A stretch of DNA of 64,000 bases from Saururus chinensis (GCA_035235625.1 CP141142.1:48277644-48341643); one strand, 5' to 3'. Positions 1-12,242 are shown, counted from the stretch's first letter. Translations and numbers: made by a program. The notes: generated from the letters alone by a model not told the origin.

Positions 1-916
1 ACATGGAATTAATACGTACTAACCTTGGGCTTGATCCAGCCCTAGCACGCCCTCTTCTTGAAGATCTAATCCACCAAATGATAGATCTAATCAAACAAAC
101 AAGAGAAGCAAGGATTACCTTCAACGATTTATGTGTTGATCCCTTCTAGCCTTGATCTTGGAGTCAATTTCAGCAAAACCTCTCTTTGAAGCCTCAAAAC
201 AGTGAGCTCCTCTTCCAACCTTGTACTACACACCGTAGGAGAATGGAAGGGGCGGCCAACTCTAGTACAAGAGAAAAAACCACAACCCAACAAAAGAGAG
301 AGGAGGGGGGCGACCTTGAGAGAGAGAGAGATGGGAAGAGGGGATGGATTCAAAAATGAATTCCTAGATCCACCAAAGAGGGGGGGCGTCCCATTTAGTT
401 TGGGAATAAGGGAGAATATTCTCCCTTATTCTCTCCCTCTCCATAAATCTCCTTCCTTTCCATATATGGCACGTGCCAGAAATGGACATCCTCTCATGGG
501 CTCATTGAACGGGCTCAAGACAATAGGCTTAAACGCTAAAACACTGGCTTAATACAAAGGGTCATACACAACGGGTGCAGGCTCTGTCTCACAGAGCCCG
601 CGGAGGCCTGACCCCCTGCACACGGACAAGCCCGCGACAGGGTCGACCCCACGCTTACTACGTGTCCTACCCTCTAACACCTAATTCGCGCGACTGGGCC
701 CCACAATGTGTAAATGCACACCTAGATATATGTCTAGTGTACGTGTGTAACATGTGTGGGTCCCATACGAATTATGTGTAACGAGGAATCAAGTGGTGTT
801 GGCGCGTCTGCCCCCACCACCCTAGGACCATGTGACCCGTACCGGTTCACTACCAGTTCACCCGAACAATGACACGTTGGACCAAACCGGGCCCGAGCCC
901 ATACCATGGTCCAACA
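1..916 (-). mobile_element. LTR-like terminal repeat, copy 1, cut by the window edge
   Basis: Read on the minus strand, this block starts TGTTGG.CCATGG at position 916 and matches, collinearly but with much divergence, the block starting at 60542 on the plus strand. Shared landmarks are the GGTATGGGCTC start, a run around ACGGGTCAC, the GTGTAAATGCACACCTAGATAT stretch seen here as shorter matching words, and an AGAGCCCG hairpin near 590. A TG start and a promoter-like layout (TATA-type sequence in copy 2) suggest an LTR. The other end lies outside the window, so solo LTR, full element or fragment cannot be told apart. Treated as a fossil repeat of unknown LTR family. Confidence 0.55.
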
Positions 917-1609
917 CAAACTCCTCTACGCTAGAGAAATTATATGGTACTTTCAGAGTGCCGTGTGGGATTAGTCCCACTCTACACTTTAATGCAAAAG
1001 TAGTCAAAACTCAGAACACATCGTACTGAATAATTCTTCGTCTACACTCTACTGTACTCCTATTGTCAGCTTCCTTGTAATTTCATTTATTTTGGCATCG
1101 GCCTATCATTGTTTGGAACTTTGGATGAGCTGTTTGATTTCTATTTTCATCAATGTTCTACCTTAACGTGATTAATACGAATAAAAGGAGAAATGGGTTT
1201 TCCTTTTCATTGACTTGGAAGTCTTTGTTTACTTGTTTCGTGGTCTTCTCAATTACATTCTCATGGACTTCGTCATGCGCGTGCCACTGTTTGGAATGGA
1301 AGTTAACCTACTTGTTCTTTAAAAAAAAAATCAATGAGCTACCGTACTAATGTCATTTGTCCAACTAAAAAAAAGAGTTTTATCTTCATTGACTTCTCAA
1401 TTGCCTTCGTGGACTTGAACTCTATATGTAGTTGTTTCGATCAGTGAATCCTGAAATGAGTTTCAATGGTTTGCTACTATTTTTTTCTTTGATAGCAGCC
1501 CACTTCTGACGGAGTGTGTACTCAGTTTTGTTGAAGTCTTCTTGAAGTCTTTGGCAAAAACATCCTTATGAGTTTGCAGTAGTCACATTGCTTTGGATAT
1601 TCCCATCAA
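917..1609. other. Upstream region of the ERLIN gene
   Basis: AT-rich sequence between the left LTR-like repeat and the first ERLIN codon. It should contain the ERLIN promoter and 5' UTR, but no clear TATA box, initiator or repeat is visible. Short open stretches here have no recognisable protein similarity. Confidence 0.4.
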
Positions 1610-4600
1610 ATGGATTCCCCCACCACAGCTCCCTCCGGCTTTTCAAGCTCCGGCATCACGTCAAGTAGGACGCCTCCTGCCACTCCTCCCGCCGGCAACT
1701 ATTCGTTCTTGCTCACCCTTGTCATCGGATTATTGGCTATCGTGGTAGTAACTACTTAATCTGGCGGATTTTGTTAGAATTATTTTATTTTCTGTGTTCA
1801 TCGAACTTATTTGAGATGCATACTTTGTTATTCTTTGGTTCTTGAAGTGTATCCTTGTTATGTACAAATGAATCGGTGTGAGTTGGGTCCCCTCACATAA
1901 TCATGTCCGTACATAATTTTTCGTCCTTTTATATTTTAATTCTATTTTACCATATTGTTAGTTCGTTGATTGCTTACGAGTTCTCTTTTTCGGGGATGGT
2001 AATATTAGACATCACTGCCTTGGTGTTTGATAAGGAAAAATATTTATAACTACTGCACATCATTCTTATTTAATAAGGAAAAATATTTAGTGTGCTATGA
2101 CACTAGGATTTCTCATTTCCTCACTGCCATCTCCTTCCCTTTTTTCCCTTGTACTGTGCGCAGTGCGCTAACTCATGGGCATGTTCTTCCCAGATAATGC
2201 TTCTCTGTCTTTCTTTTGGCACAAAGCTAGCGCTTCTTTCAACATTGAACACAACAGATGATAACTTTTCTATGTTGCATCAAGTCCCCGAAGGCCATGT
2301 GGGTGTATATTGGAGAGGTGGTGCCCTTCTACGATCTACTACAAATCCGGGTATGGGTTTGATGTTGCATTCCTTTGAATTGATTACTCTACTTTGTTTT
2401 GAGGTTTGTACTGAAAATATATTTCATTCAGGTTTCCATCTCAAATTACCTATAATCACCCAATTTGAACCCATTCAAGTGACAATTCAAACAGACAAGG
2501 TATTGCGCTTATCTTTTGACATTATATAGGTTACTATGAAGATTATAAGTTTGATGCTAGACATGGAATATATTTATTGGTCTTAAAGATTGCTGTCTAA
2601 TCTTTCCATATAATTCAACTTTGTCTATGCTTTCTTACTATAGGTGAAGGATATACCATGTGGTACAAAAGGTGGTGTTATGATCAGCTTCGAAAAAATA
2701 GAGGTACAATGTCAAATTTGCCGCTGAAAAATGCAATAATGGAGGAAGTATTTTCTAATTTCTTTAGTCTTAATATCTAAATGTATATTGTGTTTGTAAA
2801 CTAGGAAGATGATAAAACGATGAGAATTCTTTCTTCAGGTTGTAAATCGTCTTCGCAAGGATTATGTGTATGAGACATTGCTTAAGTACGGAGTATCATA
2901 CGACAAGATATGGATCTATGATAAGATCCACCACGAGATTAATCAGTTCTGTAGTGCTCATACCTTGCAACAAGTTTACATTGACATGTTCGATCAGGCA
3001 AGGATGGAAACTATTGTTTTCTATTATTATATTTATATGGGCATGAAAATGCCCCATGAGCTAAGTAACATATTGCATAAATTAATGCAAAATTATTTTT
3101 TCTAAATCATATTTATAATTCAGATTGATGACAAAATTAAGGAAGCTATCCAAGGTGATTGTACTCGCTATGCTCCTGGTATTGAAATCATAAGTGTACG
3201 TGTAACAAAACCTTCCATCCCAGCCAACATAAAACGAAATTTTGAACAAATGGAGGAGGAGAGGACTAAGGTAATTATTATTATCAATTTTATCATTATG
3301 TTGTATTATTGTTGTGATCGGTATTATTACTATTGTTATTATTCTTTTTTTGGTTGGTTAGCTATTTTATTTATTGTTCAATTTGTTCTATACAAGTGCA
3401 CTACAAGAAAATAGACTATAATTGGCGTTTTTAAATATTATTAATAGTAATAAAAGTATCGCTAATGACTACTAGTGACGTTTTTTTAAGCATCGCTAAA
3501 TGCATCAATATTAATCTTGTCGCAACTGCTCATTTTTAACACATATAAAAAGTGTTATTAATATCAGTGTTATTAGCGACATTTTTTTTGCATCACTAAT
3601 ATTCAATTATTAGTGACACTTTATATTTACGTTGTTAATATTCGATTATTAGCAATGCTTTTCAACAAGCATCACTAATAATATATTATTAGCGACGCTT
3701 TATAAAATGTCGCTAATATTAAAAAATTAAAAACTTTATTAGTAACGCTTATTTATGTGTGACTAATAAGAAAAATAAAAAAACTTATTAGCAATGCATT
3801 TGACTCTTTAAAAAATGTCGCTAATAAAAAATTATTTTTTAAAAAAATAAAAAGTGTCGCTAATAAGAAAAATATAAAAAATTAATAAAAATTGTTATTA
3901 GTGACACATTTACAAGCGTAGCTAATAACAAAAATTTTAAAAAAAATCAAGAGATGGGCGCCAGATTCCGACACCCCTCCTTCAGCATGGGCAAGGGAGG
4001 GGGGGACTAGAGAAGTAGAGGGGAGGGACCGGGGAAGGGATGGAAGATAGGACGGTGCCGGAATCCGGCGGCCGAGACGGAACCGGCGTTGGGGGACCGG
4101 GTAGAGCGGGGAGAGGAGAATAGAGGAAGGGGGGGGGGGGGGCTGGAATCTAGAAGGCAAACAAAGGAAATGAGGGGAGGGAGGAGGCGGTGGAGATCCA
4201 GGGGAGTTGAACTCCTGACTTGAAGCCCCCCTCCTTTGAAAGTGGTAGTGGAGAGAAGGGGAGAAAGGGAAACAAAGGAGAGGAGGGGAGGGGGAGTGGG
4301 AGGGAGGAGGTGGTGGAGATCCGGAATTCGGTTGGATAGCCGAACTCCGGCACCTGGAGCCCCCTCCTCTAGCAGTGGCATGGTGGACATGCGGTGTGGC
4401 GAACAATTGTCTGGGGTGGAAGGAGGGGCGAGGGGATTTAAGTGCAGTCGGGTTAAATTTTGCCCCACCGTGCGCTGTAAATTTTGCACCACCTACTTAA
4501 ATTTCATTTGCAACACTTTTCTAAGTGTTGCAAATGCTCCTTGTAGCAATGTTTAGCTATAAACGCCGTTATAGCTAAATTAATAGTAACGCTTAATTCT

Positions 4601-7600
4601 AAATGTCACTAATAATCAAAGATGAGACACATAGAGGAGAGTGAGAGAGAGAGAGTAGAAAGAGGAGAGGAGAGAGAAAAAAAGAGTATTTAAAAAAAAT
4701 TAGCCTTAAGAGCATCGCAAGTAGTAATAACAATTGCAATGCTCACTTTAGAAGCGTCACAACTGTTATTACTATTTGTTATGCTCGGTAATGAGTGTCG
4801 CAAATAGTACTCTTTCGTAAAAAATATATGTTTTAAACTATTTACAACCTTCATAAGAAGCGTCGTAAATAGTATTAATAGTTGCGACGATTCTGATTTA
4901 GCATCACCACTGTTACTACTATTTGCGACGCTTATTGTAAGCGTTGCAAATAGGCTATTTTTTTTAAATACTCTTTTTTCTCTCTCCTCTCTCTTCTCTC
5001 TTTCCTCTAGCTTTCCTATCTCTCTCCCTTCTCTCTCTTCTCTCTCTCTCCCTTCTCTCCCTCCCTCCCTCCCTCTCTTCTCTCTCTCTCCCTCCTCTCC
5101 CTCCCTCCCTCCCTCTCTTCTCTCTCTCAACTCTCTCTTCTCCCTTTCCTCTAGCTGTCTTCCCTCTCTCCCTTCTCTCTTCTCTCTCTCCTCTCTCTCT
5201 CTCTTCACCTTCTCTATCTCTCCTAACACTCTCTCTCTATATCCTTTCTCTCCTTTCACACTCTCTCTTCTCTCTCTCCTCACTTGTCTCTCCCTCTCTC
5301 TATCCTCCACTCCCTCTCATGTGAGGCAACATGAGCCTCAACTCTGAGGAGGAGAGGGGAGAGAGTAGGAAAATTTAATTTTAATTTTTTAGAAATTTTT
5401 TATAATATATTATATTTTAAAAATAAAATAATTAGCAATACTTATAAATATGTGTTGCTAATACACTAGGTATTAGTGACGCTTATGCGTTTGCGTCGCT
5501 AATACCTAGGGTATTAACAATGCATAAACCTAAGTGTCACTAATATATTTTGTTTTTATTATTTTTAAAATATAATATATAATAAAAATTTTAAAAAATT
5601 AAAATTAAATTATCATGCTCTCTCCCCTCTCCTCTTCATCTTGCCAGAGTTCAATGACCCTCCCGCTCTCTCTATTTTGGTCATTGTCAAAAATTTTATA
5701 TTCGTGTCTACTCTCTCTTTCTTCGCTTTCTCCCTCTCTCTCCTCTCTCTTCACCTTCTCTCTCTCCTCTTACTCTTTTTCTATATCCTCTCTCTCCTTT
5801 CACTCTCTCTATCTCCTCTCTTTCCATCCCTTTCTCTCCTCTCTCTCACGTGCTGACATCAGCATGAGCCCCGACTATGAGGAGGAGGGGAAGATAGTGA
5901 AGGAATTTGATTTTAATTTTTTGAGAATTTTTATTATATATTATATTTTAAAAATAATAAAATAAAATAAAATAAATATAATATGCATCGCTAATACCTA
6001 TTAATAACGGAAATTCCTATTGTAAAATAAATAATTTTTTACGATGTATTGTTGACGGAAATTCCTTTCATTTTGATAAAATTAGCAAGCCTTTGACTGT
6101 CTCCTTATTCCCTTCTTTATAGGTCACACAACCTTTTCTTGGGTTCCCTCTTACTAGGAAAGATGTTATTATTGGATTCGATTGGTATTAGCGATGCATA
6201 TGAGTTTGCAACGCTAATACCTTTTTTATTTTAAAATTATTAAATGTAATAAAAAAATTAAAATTAAATTCTCATATGCTCTTCCCTCTCCTCCTCCCAC
6301 TGGTATGGCGACCCTCTCGCTCACCTTATTTTGGTCCATGTCAAATTTTTGATATTTGCATCTTTGTTTCTCCTCTCTCTCTTCCCTCTTCTCTCTTTTT
6401 TGTCTCTCCTCTCACTCTCTCTCCTCTCCTTTCTCTCTGCAGTCTCTCTCCTCGCTCTCTTCTTTCTCTCTCTTCTTTCTCTCTATTTTCTTTCTCTTCT
6501 CTCTCGCTCACGGGCGTGAGGGTAAGCCCTAGCTCTGAGGAGTGGGCTTATTTTTTTGGGAATTTAATTTGATTTTTTTACTTATTTATTATATATTAAA
6601 ATAATAAATATTAAATAAAATATAATGTATTTGCAAAGCTTTTTAATTTAATTTTTTAATATTTATTTATTATATATTTAAATATTAAATATTAAATAAA
6701 ATAAAAAATTAAAATCTTTTTAGAACTATTTGAGAAGCTTATAACAAAGCATCGCAAATAAAAGTCGTTTAAAAAAAAGGCTATTAGCAACACTTTCTTA
6801 AATGTCTCGCAAATATTAATAATATTTACAATGTTTATATAAAAAAGTCGTAAATAAAATAAGTTTTTTTAAAAATTTAATACTATTTGCGAGGCATTTA
6901 AATAAGCGTCGCAAATAGTGCCACTATTTGCGATGCATTTAAAAAAGTGTCGCAAATAGTCTTAATTATTTAAAAAAAACTTTAAAACTATTTGTGACAC
7001 TTTTAAAAAAGCGTCGCAAATATATATAAATTTTTTTTTATGATATTTTTTTATAAACGTCACAAATAGTAGTTTTAAAAAAGTATCGTAAATAGTTATT
7101 TTGAGACATTTTTATGCATCGTAAATAGTAGCTTTTAGCGATGCTTTTTATTGTGTCGCTAATAATCCTTTTTATTGTAGTAAAAGTTTACATCTTGGAT
7201 CTTAATCACATCTCATATATTGAAAAAGAGAAACCTGAGAGAGACCATGAATTTATAAAGAAGATGTATAACCAGAGTTGTAACTCACTGAACCTGTAGC
7301 TCCCTAACCAACCATGATCTGATGGCCAAGGTTAGTTTTTTCCTTAATCCAATTTGATAGTTTTGTGAGAAACATACTATTGTTAGAGAATTCTCTTTTT
7401 ATATTTAAGAGTCTTTCATCAACAATTGACAAGTTCTTGTTAAGCTAAGACCATAGACCATGGTTCTATGACCATACCTTTGGCTAACTACTTCTTTCAT
7501 GAATCTTCCTAAACTTGTAGTTGTTATTAGGTTTTCATAAATAATTTTGTTTTATTTTCTAGCTCTCAAATTCTCTGCTTTAACTTTGCAAAGAGTAAGC

Positions 7601-9054
7601 TAAAAATTCGTAGTTCCTATCAGTGGCTAAAAGTGATATATATGATATGTCAAAGACTTGTGAGTTGATATTTGCAATAACAGGAAATAAAATATTGATG
7701 TGAAATGGGAAGCCTATCAGGAAGAAATTACTTGTTTACAAATAAATTAAACTGGCCACTTGCTAGGCGTACATATGGACAAAAGTTGCATTGGAAATGC
7801 CTCAAGGAACTTAAATATTATATGACCCAGAAGAGAATTATTAGTGATGGGCTCATTCATCCACATTTAGGCGTCCATGTGTTTGGTTTTATAGTGTATG
7901 AGCACGTGAGGATGACAAGTACAAACTTGGAGACTATGAAACACAATTAATTAGTTGTTTTGGAATAAATATAACCCTAAGATAAAGGTAAATAAATTCA
8001 TATATATATTGAAGGGAGTTATGTAATTGCAAAGCTTTTGGGAGAGATATCTCCCAGATATGAGATAACTGTAAGATCTCACTAAAATGGAGAAGTAGAT
8101 AATCTAAGTTTGGTTATAGCAAAAAAATGGTGAGAATGTGAGATCTCTCCTTGATTGTGCGAGAGCTCGCCATGATCTCTTCAAGATACGAAAAATGTGT
8201 TTGTTCTCAGTGACAAGGTCACACTAGATGGAAGTCCATAATTTTATGTTGGCTTGGCTAAATGAGTAGTTTTGCTTATAAAATTTTGAATAGGTCTTAA
8301 TTACATTCGAGAGACAACGGGTAGCAGAAAAAGAGGCTGAGACACAAAAGAAGATAGCGCTCACAGAAGCTGAGACAAAAAAGAAGATAGCACTGACTGA
8401 AGCAGAGAAAAATGCCCAGGTTAGCATGATTCTTATGGAACAAAGACTTATGGAGAAAGACAGTGCTAAAAGGGAGGAAGAAATTGAAAATGAAATGTAC
8501 CTTGCACGGGAGAAGAGCTACGCAGATGCTAATTATTATCGGTACTTTGTTATATCTTCACTTTTATGTTTCATTTCTTTTCATTATTTCACATGATGTT
8601 TACATTAGGGAATCAAGCAATCATGTAATTAAATGGTTTAGAGTGCTATTCTTGTGTTTTTTCTCTTTCATGTTGTTTCTAATAACATTGCGAATGCATT
8701 TTTAGAACATGCTTTTCTATAGTTTTTTATCTTAGCATATCAGGGTGTTTTGATTGCACTCTTGTTATACAGGGTCACGAAAGAAGCTGAAGCAAACCAA
8801 TTGAAACTCACTCCTCCATATTTGGAACTCAAATTTATTGAAGCTATTGCAAATAATTCAAAGATCTTCTTCGGGGATAAGGTGTGTTTTTTTTCCGTAT
8901 TAAACATGTTGAAGATCTAGGCTAGCATTTTTTTTATTTTTAAAGAGATACTTTTTTCAATCTGAACTCCTGATTGATAATTGCACAGGTACCCAACATG
9001 ATTTTTGATCAAAGGCTGCTAGGGAATTATTTAAATGATCTTCCGAGAAGATGA
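1610..9054 (+). CDS. ERLIN: Erlin-like SPFH (band 7) endoplasmic reticulum membrane protein
   Basis: Plant homologue of animal ERLIN1/2, cholesterol-binding SPFH proteins that assemble into large ER rings and recruit ubiquitin ligases for ERAD; the plant role is little known. Proposed exons: 1610-1744, 2227-2350, 2432-2499, 2644-2703, 2839-2997, 3124-3270, 8294-8541, 8773-8881, 8989-9054, all phase-consistent, giving 371 residues. Residues 31-52 form one N-terminal membrane segment, followed by [20 protein letters not shown] at the start of the SPFH domain. Other family blocks seen are [42 protein letters not shown] and, at the C-terminus, [15 protein letters not shown] and IFFGDKVPNM. A charged coiled coil occupies about residues 240-300. 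Intron 5 uses a GC donor (CAG|GCAAGG). Intron 6 is about 5 kb because of a CACTA-type insertion. The exon 1 end and exon 2 start are the least certain junctions; the family call is very secure. Confidence 0.93.
4976..5312. repeat. CT-rich simple sequence inside the CACTA element
   Basis: Nearly pure C/T on the plus strand, made of CTCTCT, CCCTCC and TCTCTTC runs. Similar tracts lie at about 5612-5850 and 6275-6512, each next to the same AATTTAATTTTAATTTTTTA module, so tract plus module was duplicated within the element. A purine-rich G/A tract lies at 4000-4400. Confidence 0.85.
5353..5628. repeat. Large inverted repeat in the centre of the CACTA element
   Basis: The arm at 5353-5429 is the near reverse complement of the arm at 5554-5628; both contain AGGGGAGAGAG next to AATTTAATTTTAATTTTTTA and an ATATTATATTTTAAAAATAA tail. 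The 124-bp centre itself contains hairpins of TATTAGTGACGC / GCGTCGCTAATA. Single arms of the same sequence recur near 5880-5980, 6235-6280 (inverted) and 6540-6620. Confidence 0.8.
7183..8293 (+). other. Right part of ERLIN intron 6, no gene seen
   Basis: AT-rich intron sequence up to the acceptor at 8293. A stretch near 7250-7335 (words CAGAGTTG, CTGATGGCCAAGG, AGCTCC) resembles 29590-29680, pointing to a shared uncharacterised repeat. A small open frame at 7705-7950 has no recognisable relative. Confidence 0.5.
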
Positions 9055-10570
9055 GATGCAAATTTTGTGGTCCAAACTTTAGTTTTTTTAATAAATGTTT
9101 TAATGTTGTAGATCAAAAAGGAAACAAAAAAGAAAGAGCTCAAAAGTTCCCCATATATGTTGAAAGCGTACATTTGGTTCATGACCTATTCCATTTCTGT
9201 TATCAAAATTTGGGTAGTTTTGTTGTTGGTTCGATATTTCTTATTTTTATTTTTTAAAATAAAATTTTTTTTACTTCATTTGACTTGATGATGACGACTA
9301 AATGTTCTTGGAGGAGATTGATGAGTTTTTTTCCTCACATTCATGGGATTACATGGATTATGGAGGAAGACAGCCATTGGAAGGCTGTTATGGCCACATA
9401 TCTAGGACATGTGTTTGTTAGAATTGAATTACCTAATTTAGAATGCCAAATCAACATTTTGAATTGATTTAGTTGTTTATCACTTGATTCTATTGAAATG
9501 GGAGATGTTGAATTGGTTTAAGGGAAGGGTATTTGTAGACTATTGCTGAATTATAAAAATATAGGAAGAGTTTTTCATGTTCCTTAGTAATTACCATGAG
9601 TCGAGTGTAAGGAATGTCGGGGGAGTGTTGATATTTAAGATCAGCACTAACGCTAACATATGCTAATGTGTGGGCTACCAATCTCACGGATGAACGGCTC
9701 TTAGGCATTCCTTACACTCACGGTGAGTGGGGAGCATAAAAAATGCTTCCAAAAATATGACATAAAGATAATAGATGTAAATGGTATAGAGTTGTAAATA
9801 AAGCCTTTTAAGGTTTAAACTTTTTGGTACAAAGAAGTTATGATTTCTTCACTCTGAAAGACAAAATTACTCCGTACCTTTATTTCATCCCTCCAACTAA
9901 AGAAATATTGGTTTCATCGCTTCAAGTGACAAAATTAAGTAAGAATTGAAGAAGAAAAACATGTAGGTGCTAGTTTAATGTTCTCTTTCTTCTATATTGA
10001 TAAATACTTCTTTTAATAATATTTTTTTAAAAATTTCTCAGCCTATTTATCTTTATTAAATAAAAAGTAAATAAGCATTTGTTTGGCACTCATAAGACCT
10101 TAGGAGGAAAAGACATTTTCAAGTGCAACTGTCTTTAAGGAGGGGTGTTCTGGTAGACTTTGAGGCGTCATTGTTTGGTGGAACTTAGAAGTATGTCTTT
10201 TTACCTTCGAAGATGCTTTTTCTTTTGCCAAAAATACTACTTTTTATTTTATGTTCATCATATGACATGTTTTACACCTAAAATGACCATCTCAAGCATA
10301 TTTAATTCTAAAATTGGGCTTAAAGAAAAAATGCATCCAAACAACCCATTATAAATAGGCAAAAGTTTATAAGAGCCTTGACTCTATGGGCGGAGCCAAG
10401 ACTTCGGGTGAGGAGGGGCAAGCTTGAACATAGAGGGCATATAGCACACTACCAATAAAGTAAAGCTGAATGGGGAAAGGTAAAATATTTTTTTAAAGGG
10501 GGCATAATTATTTTACTGTATAGGTAATTAAAAAAGGGGAAATCATTTAAATAATAATTTTTAAAAAAAT
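9055..10570. other. ERLIN 3' region and intergenic DNA
   Basis: The first few hundred bases are probably the ERLIN 3' UTR; no clear poly(A) site can be fixed. At 9605-9725 an inverted repeat pairs GTGTAAGGAATG with CATTCCTTACAC around about 95 bases, giving a hairpin that could be a small decayed MITE. No gene is seen in the rest. Confidence 0.4.
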
Positions 10571-10573
10571 TTA

Positions 10574-10755
10574 CCACTTTGGACCATTTTGGGAAATATT
10601 TCCCAAAGTGGTGTTCCTTTTTACCATACAGGCGTCAGCCAAGCAGCTAGCACCTGCGTGACTTTTTTAAAAAAAGATTAGCTGATTTTGTCGTTTATAA
10701 GGACGAAATTAGGTTTAAGTTGAAAGGCAATTTCGTCCTTCTAAACGACGAAATT
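10574..10755. repeat. Palindrome cluster 1 with 'head' module
   Basis: Contains a head module, CCACTTTGG...GGGAAATATTTCCC...GTGGTGTTCCTTTTT, then CAGGCGTCAGCCAAGCAGCT, then two imperfect palindromes of about 27 bp at 10684-10710 and 10729-10755. Each palindrome reads ATTTCGTC-centre-GACGAAAT. The same order occurs at 11927-12242, and an inverted version at 13550-13690. Confidence 0.7.
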
Positions 10756-11711
10756 GTTATCCTTACTATTTGTGACTAGATCAGGGCCTACAGTCAGCAA
10801 ACAACTTGAGTCAAATCATGGATATCGGGGGCAACCCACGGCAGCCAGGGGAGAGTGGCGACTGGCACGGGAAGCAATTTAATAAACAGGACCAGGATCC
10901 ATGAACTTGATCCAGTCTCTGGCACACGCTTCCAATTGTTGTGACGATGAGACTCATGTTCTTCACGATGCAAGAATTTTTTAATGCTCTTACTTACCGT
11001 GAGCTTAAGAAACACTTGAAGGCAGTTCATCTACCAGATCAGTAGTATACACGTTACTATATTAAGCTAGGTTTATGGTGAGAAAAGGAATTGTCGAGGA
11101 GGGAGCTAATCTGGTAACTTCAAGTGGCAGTGGGTCCCTTAATGGATGCAAAACAGGGACATCATATCCCGTAACCCTTTATCCTCAGCCTCATGCATTT
11201 GGAGAAAGGAAACGATATGGTGATTTCGTCATTTCATTTGGAAAGATGAACAGTAAGTTTTATTTTCCTGAACAGTAAGTTTTATTTTCCTGTGCTACAT
11301 ATCAATGATGACCAATGAGAATATGGCTGGTCACTTGTGCACAATTTAAGTAACTGTTCCCCCAGTACACATGACGCTAATGTCATTATTATTTCTGTAG
11401 TCTTCCCAGCATAATTGAAGTCCAAGAGATCTTTGATTGACAATTTTCTAATCAAAGAACAATGGGTTGAAATTTATAAGCACCGAAGTGCATATATTTA
11501 GGGAGGCGGATAAGAGATTGTTTGAAATAAAAGTATAGTAGGACAAACAAGAAAATTTTACCTGACTCAGCTGCCATTAGCTCCAAGAAGTTTATTGGGA
11601 GCTCTATACAGCGAAGAAGACAACACAAGGCGCAAACCTACAAACCAGTAGAGCACAATGAAGAAAAAAAGTATAGAAGATCGAGCCTGAAGTTTTAACA
11701 CACCAAAAAAT
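10756..11711. other. Intergenic DNA between palindrome clusters
   Basis: More GC-rich than its surroundings at 10790-11240, which could mean captured or once-genic sequence, but neither strand gives a recognisable protein. A short repeated stretch, ACAGTAAGTTTTATTTTCCT, occurs at about 11250-11290. Confidence 0.35.
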
Positions 11712-11778
11712 GGCGATTTCGTCCTTTAGAAGGATGAAATCGCCTTAAGGGGATTTCATCCTTTTAAAGGACGAAATC
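11712..11778. repeat. Palindrome cluster 2
   Basis: Two palindromes, 11712-11744 and 11752-11778, with half-sites GGCGATTTCGTCC / GGATGAAATCGCC and GATTTCATCC / GGACGAAATC. Start-to-start spacing is about 40 bp, as in the other clusters. Confidence 0.7.
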
Positions 11779-11869
11779 GGGTTGGGTCAAAGTCATGTTA
11801 AAAAGTTAAACCGATTTTGTCTGTTAGAATTCATGTATAATTCTTTATATATATTTTTATATAAAATGT

Positions 11870-12242
11870 TGTTTATATAAGGGAAAATTATTTAAATAAT
11901 AATAATAAAAATATTTACGAAAATAAACCACTTTGGGAAATATTTCCCAAAGTGGTGTTCCTTTTTACCACGCAGGCGCTAGCCAAGCAGCTGGCGTCAG
12001 TGTGGCTTTTTTTTTTAAATTTTTAAGTTGATTTCGTCGTTTAGAACGATGAAATTGGTTTGAAGATGATTTCGTTGTTCTAAACGACGAAACCGTTTAT
12101 AAGTTGACCTGGTTTCGTCGTTCAGAACGACGAAATCAACTTAAGCTAATTTCGTCGTTCTGAACGACGAAACTGCCACACGACGGATTTCGGCCTTCTG
12201 TCTTGGAACAACACTGATTTCGTCATTCTAAATGACGAAATC
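11870..12242. repeat. Palindrome cluster 3 with perfect 30-bp palindrome in its head
   Basis: The head at 11927-11956 is a perfect 15+15 palindrome with half-site ACCACTTTGGGAAAT, followed by GTGGTGTTCCTTTTTACCA and a GGCGCTAGCCAAGCAGCTGG word shared with cluster 1. Five palindromes of about 27 bp follow at 12030, 12068, 12111, 12148 and 12216 with half-site GATTTCGTCGTT. Spacings are 38, 43, 37 and 68 bp. Confidence 0.8.

Larger units (their letters stand above)
3399..7182. mobile_element. CACTA-type (En/Spm) non-autonomous DNA transposon in ERLIN intron 6
   Basis: The left end is CACTACAAGAAAA, the classical CACTA terminus, and the right end, read inverted, is TACTACAATAAAA. Both flanks are packed with subterminal repeats of the type TTAGCGACGCTT / AAGCGTCGCTAA and, on the right, TTTGCGACGC / GCGTCGCAAATA, often as hairpins. 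No transposase reading frame is seen; the long frames inside are translations of CT-rich simple sequence. A clean 3-bp target duplication is not visible and the right terminal base differs from the left, so the element is old or one border is slightly off. It may consist of several merged copies, because an AATTTAATTTTAATTTTTTA module recurs in both orientations. Confidence 0.75.

Noticed and set aside
4690-5310. Long minus-strand frame rich in Arg and Glu
   Set aside because: It translates CT-rich simple sequence inside the CACTA element; the composition, not a gene, keeps it open.
5615-6572. Ser/Leu-rich plus-strand frames
   Set aside because: Same cause: CT microsatellite tracts inside the CACTA element.
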